Positions 43,426 to 51,512 of a stretch of 64,000 nt of DNA are shown here, in pieces. The stretch covers positions 2,356,001 to 2,420,000 of the forward strand of contig NZ_CP109499.1 in the NCBI RefSeq assembly GCF_036231965.1. The letters are read 5' to 3'. Origin of the DNA: Streptomyces sp. NBC_01428 (GTDB lineage: Bacteria > Actinomycetota > Actinomycetes > Streptomycetales > Streptomycetaceae). The position numbers and the translations under genes were made by a program. The notes under the pieces are model-generated. The model was given only the letters and a program-made list of their open reading frames with translations, ran no database searches and was not told where the DNA came from. How positions within the stretch are numbered: the first letter of the stretch is position 1; every line of letters begins with the position of its first letter.

Positions 43426-43794
43426 ATGACCGAATTCAGCGAGGCGGAGCGTGCGTACCTCAGGTCGCAGCGGCTGGGGCGACTGGCCACCGTGGATCCT
43501 CTCGGGCAGCCCCAGGCCAACCCTGTCGGCTTCTTCCCGCAGGACGACGGGACGATCCTGATCGGCGGATACGCGATGGGAACGACCAAGAAGTGGCGCA
43601 ATCTGCAGAAGAACCCGAAGGTCGCGTTGGTCGTCGACGACATCGTCAGCGTGACTCCGTGGAAGGTGCGGGGCCTCGACATCCGCGGGGAGGCCGAACT
43701 CCTCACCGGGAAGCACGACTTGGGTCCGCACTTCAGTGAGGAGCTGATCCGGATCCACCCGCGGCGGATCCACAGTTGGGGCCTGGAGGACTGA
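43426..43794 (+). CDS. PPOX-class F420-dependent oxidoreductase-like protein
   Basis: A 122-aa split-barrel flavin/deazaflavin-binding protein. Typical features of the actinobacterial PPOX-F420 group are FSEAERAYLRSQRLGRLATVDPLGQPQANPVGF at the start, then MGTTKKWRNLQKNPKVALVVDDI and WKVRGLDIRGEAELL. It would bind F420H2 or FMN and reduce a small molecule; the substrate is unknown. ATG 43426 has no ribosome-binding site and may be leaderless. It is followed by a hairpin before peptidase E. Confidence 0.88.
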   Translation: MTEFSEAERAYLRSQRLGRLATVDPLGQPQANPVGFFPQDDGTILIGGYAMGTTKKWRNLQKNPKVALVVDDIVSVTPWKVRGLDIRGEAELLTGKHDLGPHFSEELIRIHPRRIHSWGLED

Positions 43795-43840
43795 ACGGCC
43801 AAGCGGCCCGAACCCGTTGATGAGGGGCCATCTGGAGACA

Positions 43841-43867
43841 CAACGGCCCAAGATCGCCGGGCCGTTG
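43841..43867 (+). terminator. Hairpin between PPOX and peptidase E genes
   Basis: CAACGGCCC, 9-base loop, GGGCCGTTG; it ends just before the promoter of the next gene. Another AACGGCC copy directly follows the PPOX stop codon. Confidence 0.65.
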
Positions 43868-43889
43868 GACCTTGGTAGGGTCCCGAGCC

Positions 43890-44630
43890 ATGACCGCCAC
43901 GGAACCCACGATCCTGGCCACCTCGGGTGGTCACCGCGTCGGCGACCGCACCCGGGTGCTGTTCGGGCCGCTCGTCCACCACGCGGTGGAACTGGCCCGG
44001 GTCGAGGGCCGCCGCCCCCGCGTCATGTACGTCGGGACGGCGATCGGCGACGCCGAGCACTTCGCGTCCAGGATGAGCGAGGCGGCGCGGGTGGCGGGCT
44101 TCGACCTGACGCCGCTGCATCTGTTCCCGATGCCGAACATCGAGGACGTCGAGAGCGCCGTCCTCGAACAGGACGTCGTGTGGGTGATGGGTGGTTCGGC
44201 GGCGAACCTGCTCGCCGTGTGGCGGGTCCACGGACTCGACGCGGTGTTCCGCCGCGCCTGGGAGGCGGGGGTCGTGCTCAGCGGGGTGAGCGCCGGTTCG
44301 CTCTGCTGGTTCCAGGGCGGGACCACGGACTCCTTCGGCCCCGAACTGCGCGCGCTCACCGACGGACTGGGCTATCTGCCGTTCGGCAACGGCGTCCACT
44401 ACGACAGCGACCCGGGCCGCCGCCCCCTGGTCCACCGGCTGGTGGCCGACGGCACCCTCCCCGAGACCCACTGCACCGACGACGGCGTGGGCCTGGTCTA
44501 CCGCGGCACGCGCCTCGCCGAGGCCGTCACGGAGCTCCCCGGCAAGGCCGCCTACGTCGTCACCCGCGAGGGCGACACGGCGACGGAGTCCCGCATCGAA
44601 CCCCGCGAACTGGCCGCGCCGGGCGTCTGA
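43890..44630 (+). CDS. Peptidase E-like (family S51) aspartyl dipeptidase
   Basis: A 246-aa S51 peptidase. The nucleophile is Ser134 in LSGVSAGSLCWF; VVWVMGGSAANLLAVWR and GLGYLPFGNGVHYDSD are the other family segments. S51 enzymes cleave Asp-X dipeptides or act on cyanophycin-like substrates. ATG 43890 lacks a ribosome-binding site; TAGGGT at 43876-43881 is a good -10 for a leaderless transcript. The protein is cytoplasmic, with no signal peptide. Confidence 0.88.
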   Translation: MTATEPTILATSGGHRVGDRTRVLFGPLVHHAVELARVEGRRPRVMYVGTAIGDAEHFASRMSEAARVAGFDLTPLHLFPMPNIEDVESAVLEQDVVWVMGGSAANLLAVWRVHGLDAVFRRAWEAGVVLSGVSAGSLCWFQGGTTDSFGPELRALTDGLGYLPFGNGVHYDSDPGRRPLVHRLVADGTLPETHCTDDGVGLVYRGTRLAEAVTELPGKAAYVVTREGDTATESRIEPRELAAPGV

Positions 44631-44754
44631 GCGCCGCCTGTTCACCGGTGGGCTCCGGGCACGGCCGACGGCACCCGCGCGTCCTGGTCCGGTCCGGGAG
44701 GCGTGGCGCCGTCCGGCCGATGACCCGTCGGGGGCTCGGTCTTCCACCCGCCGT

Positions 44755-46260
44755 CTACAACTGCCCTGCCAGGCGCAGGTGTTGGACCGCGTACGACCGC
44801 CAGGGGCGCCAGGTGTCCGGGAGGTCGGTGTCGGGGGGCGCGGTGTCGGGGTCTCCGAGGGCGCGCGTGCGGATGACGGTGGCGGTGGCGGTGTCCATGC
44901 CGGGCAGGGCGAGCAGGGACTCCTGTGCCTCGTCGCGGTCGGCGCCGGGGTCGAGGCGCAGGGCCCCGTCGGCGAGAGCGGCGGTCAGTGCGCCGAGGGG
45001 ACCGTCCGGCTCCGCCTCCGCGAGCACGGCGGCCTCCGGGAAGAGGTGCGTGAGCGGGCCGCACGGGGCGTCCAGCGCCTTTCCGTAGCGCAGCACGAGG
45101 CGCTCGGACTCGTCCTTCCCGACCAGCGCGCGCACCGCCAGCTCGTCCGGATCGGCGGTGCCCGGTGAGCGCAGTCCCGGTCGTGCCGCGACGAGCGGGG
45201 CCAGCCGGGCGTCGGCTCCCAGTCTCTCGTCGACGGCGTACGGGTCGGCGTCGAGGTCGAACAGGCGGCGCAGCCGCTGGACCCCGGTGGTGAGGTCGCG
45301 GAGGTCCGTGAGGTGCAGCCGGGCGTCCAGCCAGCCGCCCGGGCGGCCGTCGGACCCGGCTCGCGGGGAGCGGTCCCGGCCTGCCTCGGTGGCGTCCGTC
45401 CCGTGCGGCGCACCGCGACTCGCCCTGCCCGCGCCGTCGCCGCCCACCTCGGCCGGTGCCGTACGGCCCCTTCCTCCGCCCGCGCGTTCGTCGACGGCGA
45501 CGATCCCCGTCCCGTAGGGCAGTCGGAGGGTGCGCCGGTAGGTGCGGCGACCGCGGTGGCCGCTGACGGACTCGACGCCCGGCACCGCCTCCGCGGCCAG
45601 CAGGTCGAAGACGGCGGTGGACTGGTAGGGGCCGCGATAGGCGAGGCGGAGCGGGACACCGGCGGTGGGGGTGGCGGCGCGACGGGCGGCGGGGCCGGTG
45701 CGGGGTGCGGCGGCCCGGAGCGCGCTCGGCGTCGACGCGTACACCGCGCGGATCGTGTCGTTGAACTGGCGCACGCTGGCGAACCCGGCCGCGAAGGCGA
45801 TCTGGGTGATGGGAAGGCCGGTGGTCTGCAAAAGGATGCGCGCGGTGTGCGCCCGCTGGGCCCGGGCGAGGGCGACGGGGCCCGCGCCCACCTCGGCGGT
45901 GAGCTGGCGCTGCACCTGGCGGGCGCTGTAGCCGAGGCGTGCGGCGAGCCCGCCGACACCCTCGCGGTCCACCACGCCGTCGCCGATCAGGCGCATGGCG
46001 CGGCCGACGGCATCGGCGCGTACGTTCCATGCCGCGGAGCCGGGCACGGCGTCGGGCCGGCACCGGCGGCAGGCGCGGAAGCCGGAGCCCTGCGCGGCGG
46101 CGGCCGTCGCGTAGAAGCGGACGTTCTGCCGCTTCGGCGTCACCGCGGGGCAGCTGGGCCTGCAGTAGATCCCGGTCGTCCGCACGGCGAAGAAGAACTC
46201 CCCGTCGAAGCGGGCGTCCCGGCTGCGTACGGCCTCGTACCTGGTGTCGTCGTCGATCAC
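44755..46260 (-). CDS. Ada-AraC-AlkA fusion (DNA alkylation response), shortened HhH end
   Basis: A 501-aa protein in three parts. First is the Ada zinc domain with Cys33, Cys37, Cys64 and Cys67 (GIYCRPSCPA, FRACRRCRPD), which accepts methyl groups from DNA phosphotriesters. An AraC-type HTH spans ~80-185, and an AlkA-like glycosylase follows. The glycosylase carries a ~50-residue low-complexity insertion (~255-305). Its end is compressed: LALPGMDTATATVIRTRALG is followed almost at once by TWRPWRSYAVQHL, missing ~25 residues found in homologues around the catalytic Asp. Base-excision activity is therefore doubtful, while sensing may be intact. GTG 46260 start. Confidence 0.85.
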   Translation of the reverse strand: MIDDDTRYEAVRSRDARFDGEFFFAVRTTGIYCRPSCPAVTPKRQNVRFYATAAAAQGSGFRACRRCRPDAVPGSAAWNVRADAVGRAMRLIGDGVVDREGVGGLAARLGYSARQVQRQLTAEVGAGPVALARAQRAHTARILLQTTGLPITQIAFAAGFASVRQFNDTIRAVYASTPSALRAAAPRTGPAARRAATPTAGVPLRLAYRGPYQSTAVFDLLAAEAVPGVESVSGHRGRRTYRRTLRLPYGTGIVAVDERAGGGRGRTAPAEVGGDGAGRASRGAPHGTDATEAGRDRSPRAGSDGRPGGWLDARLHLTDLRDLTTGVQRLRRLFDLDADPYAVDERLGADARLAPLVAARPGLRSPGTADPDELAVRALVGKDESERLVLRYGKALDAPCGPLTHLFPEAAVLAEAEPDGPLGALTAALADGALRLDPGADRDEAQESLLALPGMDTATATVIRTRALGDPDTAPPDTDLPDTWRPWRSYAVQHLRLAGQL

Positions 46261-46422
46261 CCTTCCAGTGTGGCCCGGCGCGGACAGCGCGGCTGGCGGG
46301 ATTCGGACACCACGCTGCGGGCCGGGTGAAGGGGCCGGAAGCGGCGGGGCAGCGGCCCCGGCCGGCCGGGGTGGAGCGGCGGACGCGCCGTCGCCGTACC
46401 CCGGCCGGACCGGTGGAGGAAA

Positions 46423-46451
46423 GCGGAGAGCCGGAACCGGCGGCCCTCCGC
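46423..46451 (-). terminator. Nested hairpin after rsgA
   Basis: GCGGAG...CTCCGC enclosing CCGG-AA-CCGG, starting 9 bases past the rsgA stop. A perfect 16-bp GC palindrome also lies at 46356-46371. Confidence 0.65.
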
Positions 46452-46459
46452 GGGTGCGG

Positions 46460-47575
46460 CTACCAGCGGCCCCGCTTGGCCTCCATGGCGGCGCGGCCCT
46501 CCGCGCCCTTGCGCTTCCAGTCCCGGCGGATCTCGGCGCGTACCCGGGCGTCCGTCTTGGCGACGATCCGCTGGTTCTCCCGGATCAGCTTGCGGTAGCT
46601 GTCGAGCCGTCGTTCCGGCAGTGCTCCGGAGTCGAGGGCCTCCAGCACCGCGCAGCCGGGTTCGGCGACGTGGGCGCAGTCCTGGAAGCGGCAGTCGGCG
46701 GCGAACGCCTCGATCTCGGCGAACACCTGGCCGACGCCGGTCTCGGCGTCCCAGAGGCCGACACCGCGCAGTCCCGGGGTGTCGATGAGGACGCCGCCGC
46801 CCGGCAGGACGAGCAGGTTGCGGGTCGTGGTGGTGTGCCGGCCCTTGCCGTCCATGTCGCGGGTGGCCTGGACCTCCATCACGTCCGCGCCCAGCAGGGC
46901 GTTGGCGAGGGTGGACTTGCCGGCGCCGGACTGGCCGAGCAGGACCGCGGTCCCCCCGGCGAGCACGGCTTCGAGGACGTCGAGCCCCTCGCCGGTCGCG
47001 GAGCTGACGGTGAGCACGGGCACGCCCGGTGCCGAGGTCTCCACGTCCTGGACGAGATGGCCGAGCGTCACCGGGTCGGGCACCAGGTCGGCCTTGGTGA
47101 GGACGACCACGGGCTGTGCGCCGGACTCCCAGGCCAGGGCCAGGAAGCGTTCGACCCGGCCGAGGTCGAGTTCGACGGCGAGCGACACGGCGACGACCGC
47201 GTGGTCGACGTTCGCGGCGAGGATCTGCCCCTCGGACCGCTTGGAGGAGGTGGAGCGTACGAAAGCGGTGCGGCGCGGCAGGTACGCCCGGACGTAGCGG
47301 GGATGGCCGGAGGGTTCGACGGCGACCCAGTCGCCGGTGCACACGACCCGCATCGGGTCGTGCGGTGTCACGAACGCGGTGTCCGCGCGGATGACCCCGT
47401 CTGCGGTGGCCACGTCGCACTGACCGCGGTCGACGCGGATCACGCGCCCGGCGACGAGTCCTTCGGAGAGGTGGGGAGCGAACTCGTCGGCCCAGGCGTC
47501 GTCCCAGCCGTAGGACACGAGCGGGGAGAGGTCCAGGGACGCGAACGAGGTCGGGAGGGCGGAGCTGGAAGTCAA
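46460..47575 (-). CDS. rsgA: Ribosome small-subunit-dependent GTPase A
   Basis: A 371-aa circularly permuted GTPase. An N-terminal OB-fold spans ~35-110. The permuted G motifs are VVVLTKADL (G4, N/TKxD), LTVSSATGEGLDVLEAVLAG (G5), then G1 LLGQSGAGKSTLANALLG and G3 IDTPGLRG. The C-terminal zinc-binding cysteines and His are in DCRFQDCAHVAEPGCAV. RsgA acts in late 30S assembly. TTG 47575 is chosen because AAGGGT lies upstream and homology starts just after; no ATG fits. A 23-codon ORF with a strong ribosome-binding site lies 61 bases upstream. Confidence 0.93.
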   Translation of the reverse strand: MTSSSALPTSFASLDLSPLVSYGWDDAWADEFAPHLSEGLVAGRVIRVDRGQCDVATADGVIRADTAFVTPHDPMRVVCTGDWVAVEPSGHPRYVRAYLPRRTAFVRSTSSKRSEGQILAANVDHAVVAVSLAVELDLGRVERFLALAWESGAQPVVVLTKADLVPDPVTLGHLVQDVETSAPGVPVLTVSSATGEGLDVLEAVLAGGTAVLLGQSGAGKSTLANALLGADVMEVQATRDMDGKGRHTTTTRNLLVLPGGGVLIDTPGLRGVGLWDAETGVGQVFAEIEAFAADCRFQDCAHVAEPGCAVLEALDSGALPERRLDSYRKLIRENQRIVAKTDARVRAEIRRDWKRKGAEGRAAMEAKRGRW

Positions 47576-47636
47576 GGGAGACCCTTCACAAGGGCGGCCC
47601 CGGCGACGCGCACTACGGCGCGAAGGAAGAGGAAGG

Positions 47637-47708
47637 TCAGCCGGCGGCCACGGAGGTGGACTTGATGAACTTCTGGATGCGGGCAGCGCCCATCTCAATG
47701 ACAGCCAT
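47637..47708 (-). CDS. 23-aa small ORF upstream of rsgA, unknown
   Basis: ATG at 47708, stop at 47637-47639, with GGGAGGTGTGACCG directly upstream, one of the best ribosome-binding sites in the window. The peptide starts MAVIEMGAARIQKFIK and ends STSVAAG. It could form an amphipathic helix and has no Cys. It lies 61 bases before rsgA and after a strong terminator for the preceding operon, so it is the first gene of the rsgA transcript. It may be a small functional protein or a leader peptide; I do not recognise it. Confidence 0.6.
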   Translation of the reverse strand: MAVIEMGAARIQKFIKSTSVAAG

Positions 47709-47756
47709 CGGTCACACCTCCCAGTGCACAATCCAGGTCACCCGCGACAACGAACC

Positions 47757-47803
47757 CCGTCGCCGCTCCAACGGGCACCACTTTAGAGAGCCCGCGGCGA
47801 CGG
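47757..47803 (-). terminator. Large stem-loop between the CHAT/Nudix operon and the rsgA operon
   Basis: Outer 10-bp perfect stem CCGTCGCCGC/GCGGCGACGG with a stacked inner GGGC/GCCC pair, 65 bases past the Nudix stop codon. The promoter of the small ORF-rsgA transcript must lie in 47709-47756 or inside this structure (TAAAGT lies in the loop on the minus strand). Confidence 0.65.
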
Positions 47804-47868
47804 CGCCATCGAATTACGGACAGAGGCCGCTGCCCCGGACCGCGGGGGTCTCCCTGTGGGGGGGGCGG

Positions 47869-48618
47869 TCAGACCGCGTCGGCCTTCAGCACGCCCTGGG
47901 CCGTGGCCAGCGCGTAAGCGGACAGGGTGAACGCGTCGGAGATCCGCCGGTCCGCGACCATCGTCCGGAACTCCCCCTGCGATACGGCCCGGTACGCCTG
48001 GATCCCCTCCGCCCGGGCGTCCCCGGCCGGCTCGTCGGCCACCTGGTCCGTCCCCACGTGTGCGACGTACAGGTGGTCCACGCCCGCACGCAGGCCGGTG
48101 TCGGGAGAGAGCGCGCCGAGATAGGTGAAGTCCACGACGTGGACGCCCAGTTCCTCCTGAAGTTCCCGCGCGGCCGTACCGGCGCCGTCCTCCCCCGGAG
48201 CACCGAAGCCACGGGGGATCTCCCAGTGCCATTCCCGGCTCGCGTGGCGGAAGTGACGCAGCAGGACGACTCGTCCGTCGGGGAGCAGGGGAAGGACGGC
48301 GGCTCCGCCGGACGCGGACGCGGGCACGATACGGATGTACGTCCCCAGTCGGCCGTTCGCGAACCGTACGGCGTCACGGACCAGGCAGAAGTAGGCGTCG
48401 CGATAGACGACGCCGATGTCTCCGACGCTCTCGGGCAGCCCCGCCGCGACGGCCAGCCGTGCCATGGCGTCGGCTGCCCGGTCCTGCTCGGCGCGGTCGA
48501 AGAGGATCTCGAAAGCCGCGCCGGGGGGGTTCACGAAGAGCTCGGGCCGCTGCTCACGCAGTGCCTCGTAGTCGGTGAGTGCGGTCTGCTTGCCGGTGGC
48601 TGCGTCGTGTGCGCCCAT
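47869..48618 (-). CDS. Nudix hydrolase, last gene of the CATRA-like block
   Basis: A 249-aa protein with a complete Nudix box, GFGAPGEDGAGTAARELQEELGV, fitting GX5EX7REUXEEXGU. A ~110-residue N-terminal extension precedes it (YEALREQRPELFVNPPGAAFEILFD). The domain continues with LRHFRHASREWHWEIPRG upstream and VDHLYVAHV downstream, similar to ADP-ribose/nucleotide-sugar pyrophosphatases. ATG 48618 has AGAGGAG upstream. It follows the CHAT gene by 74 bases on the same strand, so it may be cotranscribed and process a nucleotide related to that system; this link is inference. Confidence 0.85.
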   Translation of the reverse strand: MGAHDAATGKQTALTDYEALREQRPELFVNPPGAAFEILFDRAEQDRAADAMARLAVAAGLPESVGDIGVVYRDAYFCLVRDAVRFANGRLGTYIRIVPASASGGAAVLPLLPDGRVVLLRHFRHASREWHWEIPRGFGAPGEDGAGTAARELQEELGVHVVDFTYLGALSPDTGLRAGVDHLYVAHVGTDQVADEPAGDARAEGIQAYRAVSQGEFRTMVADRRISDAFTLSAYALATAQGVLKADAV

Positions 48619-48692
48619 GGCTCTCCTCTTGTCCGCGTGTCGTCCGCGTGCGCTGTCGGTCGCGGCGCCGCGACGGGGCGCCCGCGACCGGA

Positions 48693-51422
48693 TCATAGAT
48701 ACAGGGCGATGGGGAGCCGGTCGACCCGGGCCTCCACCGAGGTGTACGTCTCGATACTCTCCCGGTAGTGGTCGTGCAGGGTCTGCACCACGTCGAAGAC
48801 GCCGGTGGCCGAGGATCCGAGGGCCGCTCTGCTCTCGCGGAGCAACGTACCGACCGTCGCCACCATCGCCGAGTCACGGACGGACCACAGCGGCACGCCG
48901 ATGGCACCCGCACCGCTGATGATCAGCGACCGCATGAACCCGAGGACGTCGCCGCCGTCGGACCGCATGCCCTGTCCGGCCAGGCAGGCGCCGAGCACGG
49001 TGAGCTTGTTCCTCGGCAGGCTGACGCGCAACGCGAGGTCGAACTGCGACAGCATGTCTGTCTTTCCCAGGTGGATGAGCGGGCCGGAGACCTCGGGCTC
49101 CTCCACGTACACGCCGTGCCCGGCGTAGACGAAGAACTCCGGTTTCACGGACACCAGTTGCTCGAGTCCGTCCCAGTCGGCGGTGAAAGCGCCCGCGACC
49201 TTGCCCTTGAGGGCGTCGGGGACCTCTCCGGCCACATGGACGTGCGCCGCCGTCCAGCCGACATCGACGATCTCGTCGCCCGTCGCCCGTGTGTCGGTGG
49301 ACAGCAGCGCGGCCAGGTCGTCGTCGTGTTCCATGAGCTGCTTCTTGAGCAGATGGCGGCCACGCGTGACGAAGGCGGCCACGCTCACCGAGTGCGACAG
49401 CGGGACCCGGGCGGCGAGCGGCCGGTTGTCACCCGGCGCGGTGGCGACGTGCAGCGGGATCGCGAAGATGTCGTCGGTCGGGATCAGGGTGAGGTGGTCC
49501 GGCGGCCCTCCCTTGTTGGCGCTCTCCCACACCGGCCCGACGAGCAGTTCCCAGATCCGCCGGCAGGTTCCCTCCTTCGGGACGGGAAACGCGGGGTCCG
49601 CGAGGTCCTCGAAGACCGTGCGCGCGAGGTCGGCGACGTCCGTGTACGGAACGGAGGGCAGCAGCGTGAGCACCCCGGCCCGGCAGACCACGATGCCGAG
49701 CGAGTCGGGCTCGGTCGCCTCCTCGCCCTCCAGCGGCGCGTCCGACGTACCGAAGCGGAAGTACCGCACGACACAGGAGCCCTCGTGGTTGAGGGTGTAC
49801 TGGACCAGCTGGTGGGCGATGTCCTCGTCGTGGGTCGCCGATGTCAGCGGGTGCTGGAGGAAGTGGTCCTCGTACTGCTGCTCCCGCTCGATGAGGAGTT
49901 CCCGCCACTCCCGCCCCTGTGCCGCCCCGGCGGGTTCCTGTGTGCGCAGGGGCGTCCGGCGCCCCTCCGAGGAGCCCCTCCCGGCCCGGGATCCTTCGGG
50001 AGCGGTGGGCAGCGGATGCGCGGGGCGGCCGAGGACGGGTGGGCGGGACGACGCGAGCAGGTCCAGGAGTTCCCGGCCCGAGGACTCCTCCACCAGGGAC
50101 ACGATCTTCTCCAGGTCCTCCTGCCGGTGACCGCCACGTGCCATCCGGGCGCCGATGGCGCGCAGATACGCGGGTCTCACGTGGTGGGCGTAAGCACGCT
50201 TGTACACGGGGAGCGCGATCGCCTCGCGCACCGACTCCGCCATCCTCAGCCGGCGGTCCAGGACGTCCCGCGGTCGGTCGGCAGCGGGGAGGGCCGCGGC
50301 CGTCTCCCGGTAGTAGCGCACGGTGTAGGCGTAGAAGTCGACGTCCAGCCCGGCTCGTCGGCCCGTTCCGACGACGTCGTCCTCCAGCTCGTCCAGGAGG
50401 TTCCCCAGATCGGCCAGACCGTCGGGGCCGCCGGCGAGCCGCGCGAGGTTCTGGCGGGCGATCCGTCGTCCACGCTCCCACCCCGGCCCCGCCTGCTCCT
50501 CGCGGCCATGACCCAGATCGCGCAGGGTCGCGAAGCTCCTCTCCGGGCTGTCGCCGCAGAAAGCCTCGTTCAAGAGCGACTGCGCCGTGCGGTACGTGTC
50601 GTTCAGGCCCTGCGAGATGGCCTTGGAGCGTGCGGTGACGCGCAGCGACTGCTCCGTGTCCCCGGCCTGGCGCAGCGCGGTGGCGAGGTTGTGGAGGGCG
50701 TTGGAGTAGCCGCGGAGGAACTCCCTGTGCCTCAGGGGTGTTTCCTGATCCGGCACGGCGTCGATGTCGACGCCGTGCTCGTTCGCCTGCTCGACGAGTC
50801 GGTCGTGGCTCCGCCGCATCGGAGCGACCATCGCGTCGACGTCCCTCCCCGCGGTCCTGCCGTCGTCCCTCTCACGCGCCGCCTGCTCACGTTCCTCGAA
50901 CTCGGCGCGGGTGTGGTTGCTGAGCAGGTCGGGCAGCACCCACCACAGCCGGGCCGACTCGGCCACCCGCACGGCGGTCCCGAAGACCCGCCGGGAGGCC
51001 GTGTAACTCCCCAGCCGGTAGCGGATCCTGCCCACTCCGTCGTACCACCGGGCGAGGGCGTAGGCGGGGAAGGGGTCCTCGGGGTCGACGGTGCCGTCGC
51101 TCCGCCACGCCAGCAGGCGCTCGGCGTCCGGCCGTGACGCCTCGATCAGCCGCAGTGCCGAGAGCAACTCGTAGCCCGTGTCCGCCTGGACGATCTCGCA
51201 CCAGTGGGCGCCGACTCTTCGGGCGATGCCCCGGGCACCGGCCTGCGGCTCCTTGGTGTGGGCTCGCGCCATTCGTAACATGCCGATGGCGTCCGCCTGG
51301 CGCATCGGGGCATCGAAGTCGATGTCGAACCTCATGATCAGATCCTCGACGTCGAGTGCCTCGACGAACGCCCTGATCGCGGAGCTGGGGTCCTGCGGGT
51401 GCCGCCCGTTGTCCTGACGCAT
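48693..51422 (-). CDS. CHAT-domain (caspase-like) protein with helical repeats, CATRA-system type
   Basis: A 909-aa protein. The first ~480 residues are helical, with TPR-like repeats (e.g. LHNLATALRQAGDTEQSLRVTARSKAI). A Pro/Arg/Ser-rich linker (~485-530) leads to a C-terminal CHAT peptidase domain with the catalytic dyad His769 (EFFVYAGHGVY) and Cys813 (LTVLGACLAGQG), followed by SLIISGAGAIGVPLWSVRDSA. CHAT proteases cleave protein targets when triggered and act in suicide-type immunity. In this arrangement it would be the effector, activated through the CATRA membrane protein and the small protein encoded upstream. ATG 51422 has GAGGAG upstream. Confidence 0.85.
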   Translation of the reverse strand: MRQDNGRHPQDPSSAIRAFVEALDVEDLIMRFDIDFDAPMRQADAIGMLRMARAHTKEPQAGARGIARRVGAHWCEIVQADTGYELLSALRLIEASRPDAERLLAWRSDGTVDPEDPFPAYALARWYDGVGRIRYRLGSYTASRRVFGTAVRVAESARLWWVLPDLLSNHTRAEFEEREQAARERDDGRTAGRDVDAMVAPMRRSHDRLVEQANEHGVDIDAVPDQETPLRHREFLRGYSNALHNLATALRQAGDTEQSLRVTARSKAISQGLNDTYRTAQSLLNEAFCGDSPERSFATLRDLGHGREEQAGPGWERGRRIARQNLARLAGGPDGLADLGNLLDELEDDVVGTGRRAGLDVDFYAYTVRYYRETAAALPAADRPRDVLDRRLRMAESVREAIALPVYKRAYAHHVRPAYLRAIGARMARGGHRQEDLEKIVSLVEESSGRELLDLLASSRPPVLGRPAHPLPTAPEGSRAGRGSSEGRRTPLRTQEPAGAAQGREWRELLIEREQQYEDHFLQHPLTSATHDEDIAHQLVQYTLNHEGSCVVRYFRFGTSDAPLEGEEATEPDSLGIVVCRAGVLTLLPSVPYTDVADLARTVFEDLADPAFPVPKEGTCRRIWELLVGPVWESANKGGPPDHLTLIPTDDIFAIPLHVATAPGDNRPLAARVPLSHSVSVAAFVTRGRHLLKKQLMEHDDDLAALLSTDTRATGDEIVDVGWTAAHVHVAGEVPDALKGKVAGAFTADWDGLEQLVSVKPEFFVYAGHGVYVEEPEVSGPLIHLGKTDMLSQFDLALRVSLPRNKLTVLGACLAGQGMRSDGGDVLGFMRSLIISGAGAIGVPLWSVRDSAMVATVGTLLRESRAALGSSATGVFDVVQTLHDHYRESIETYTSVEARVDRLPIALYL

Positions 51423-51512
51423 GCGGAGAACTCCTCGGTGGTTCCGTCGGGTTCGTGGCTCCGGAACCGCGGGCTCGCGGCGGCACCCGGAGCGGAAGGG
51501 AGAGGGGGTGCG

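Noticed and set aside
46356..46371. Perfect 16-bp palindrome CCCCGGCCGGCCGGGG
   Set aside because: Simple GC composition makes it likely by chance; a better-placed nested hairpin at 46423-46451 serves as the rsgA terminator.
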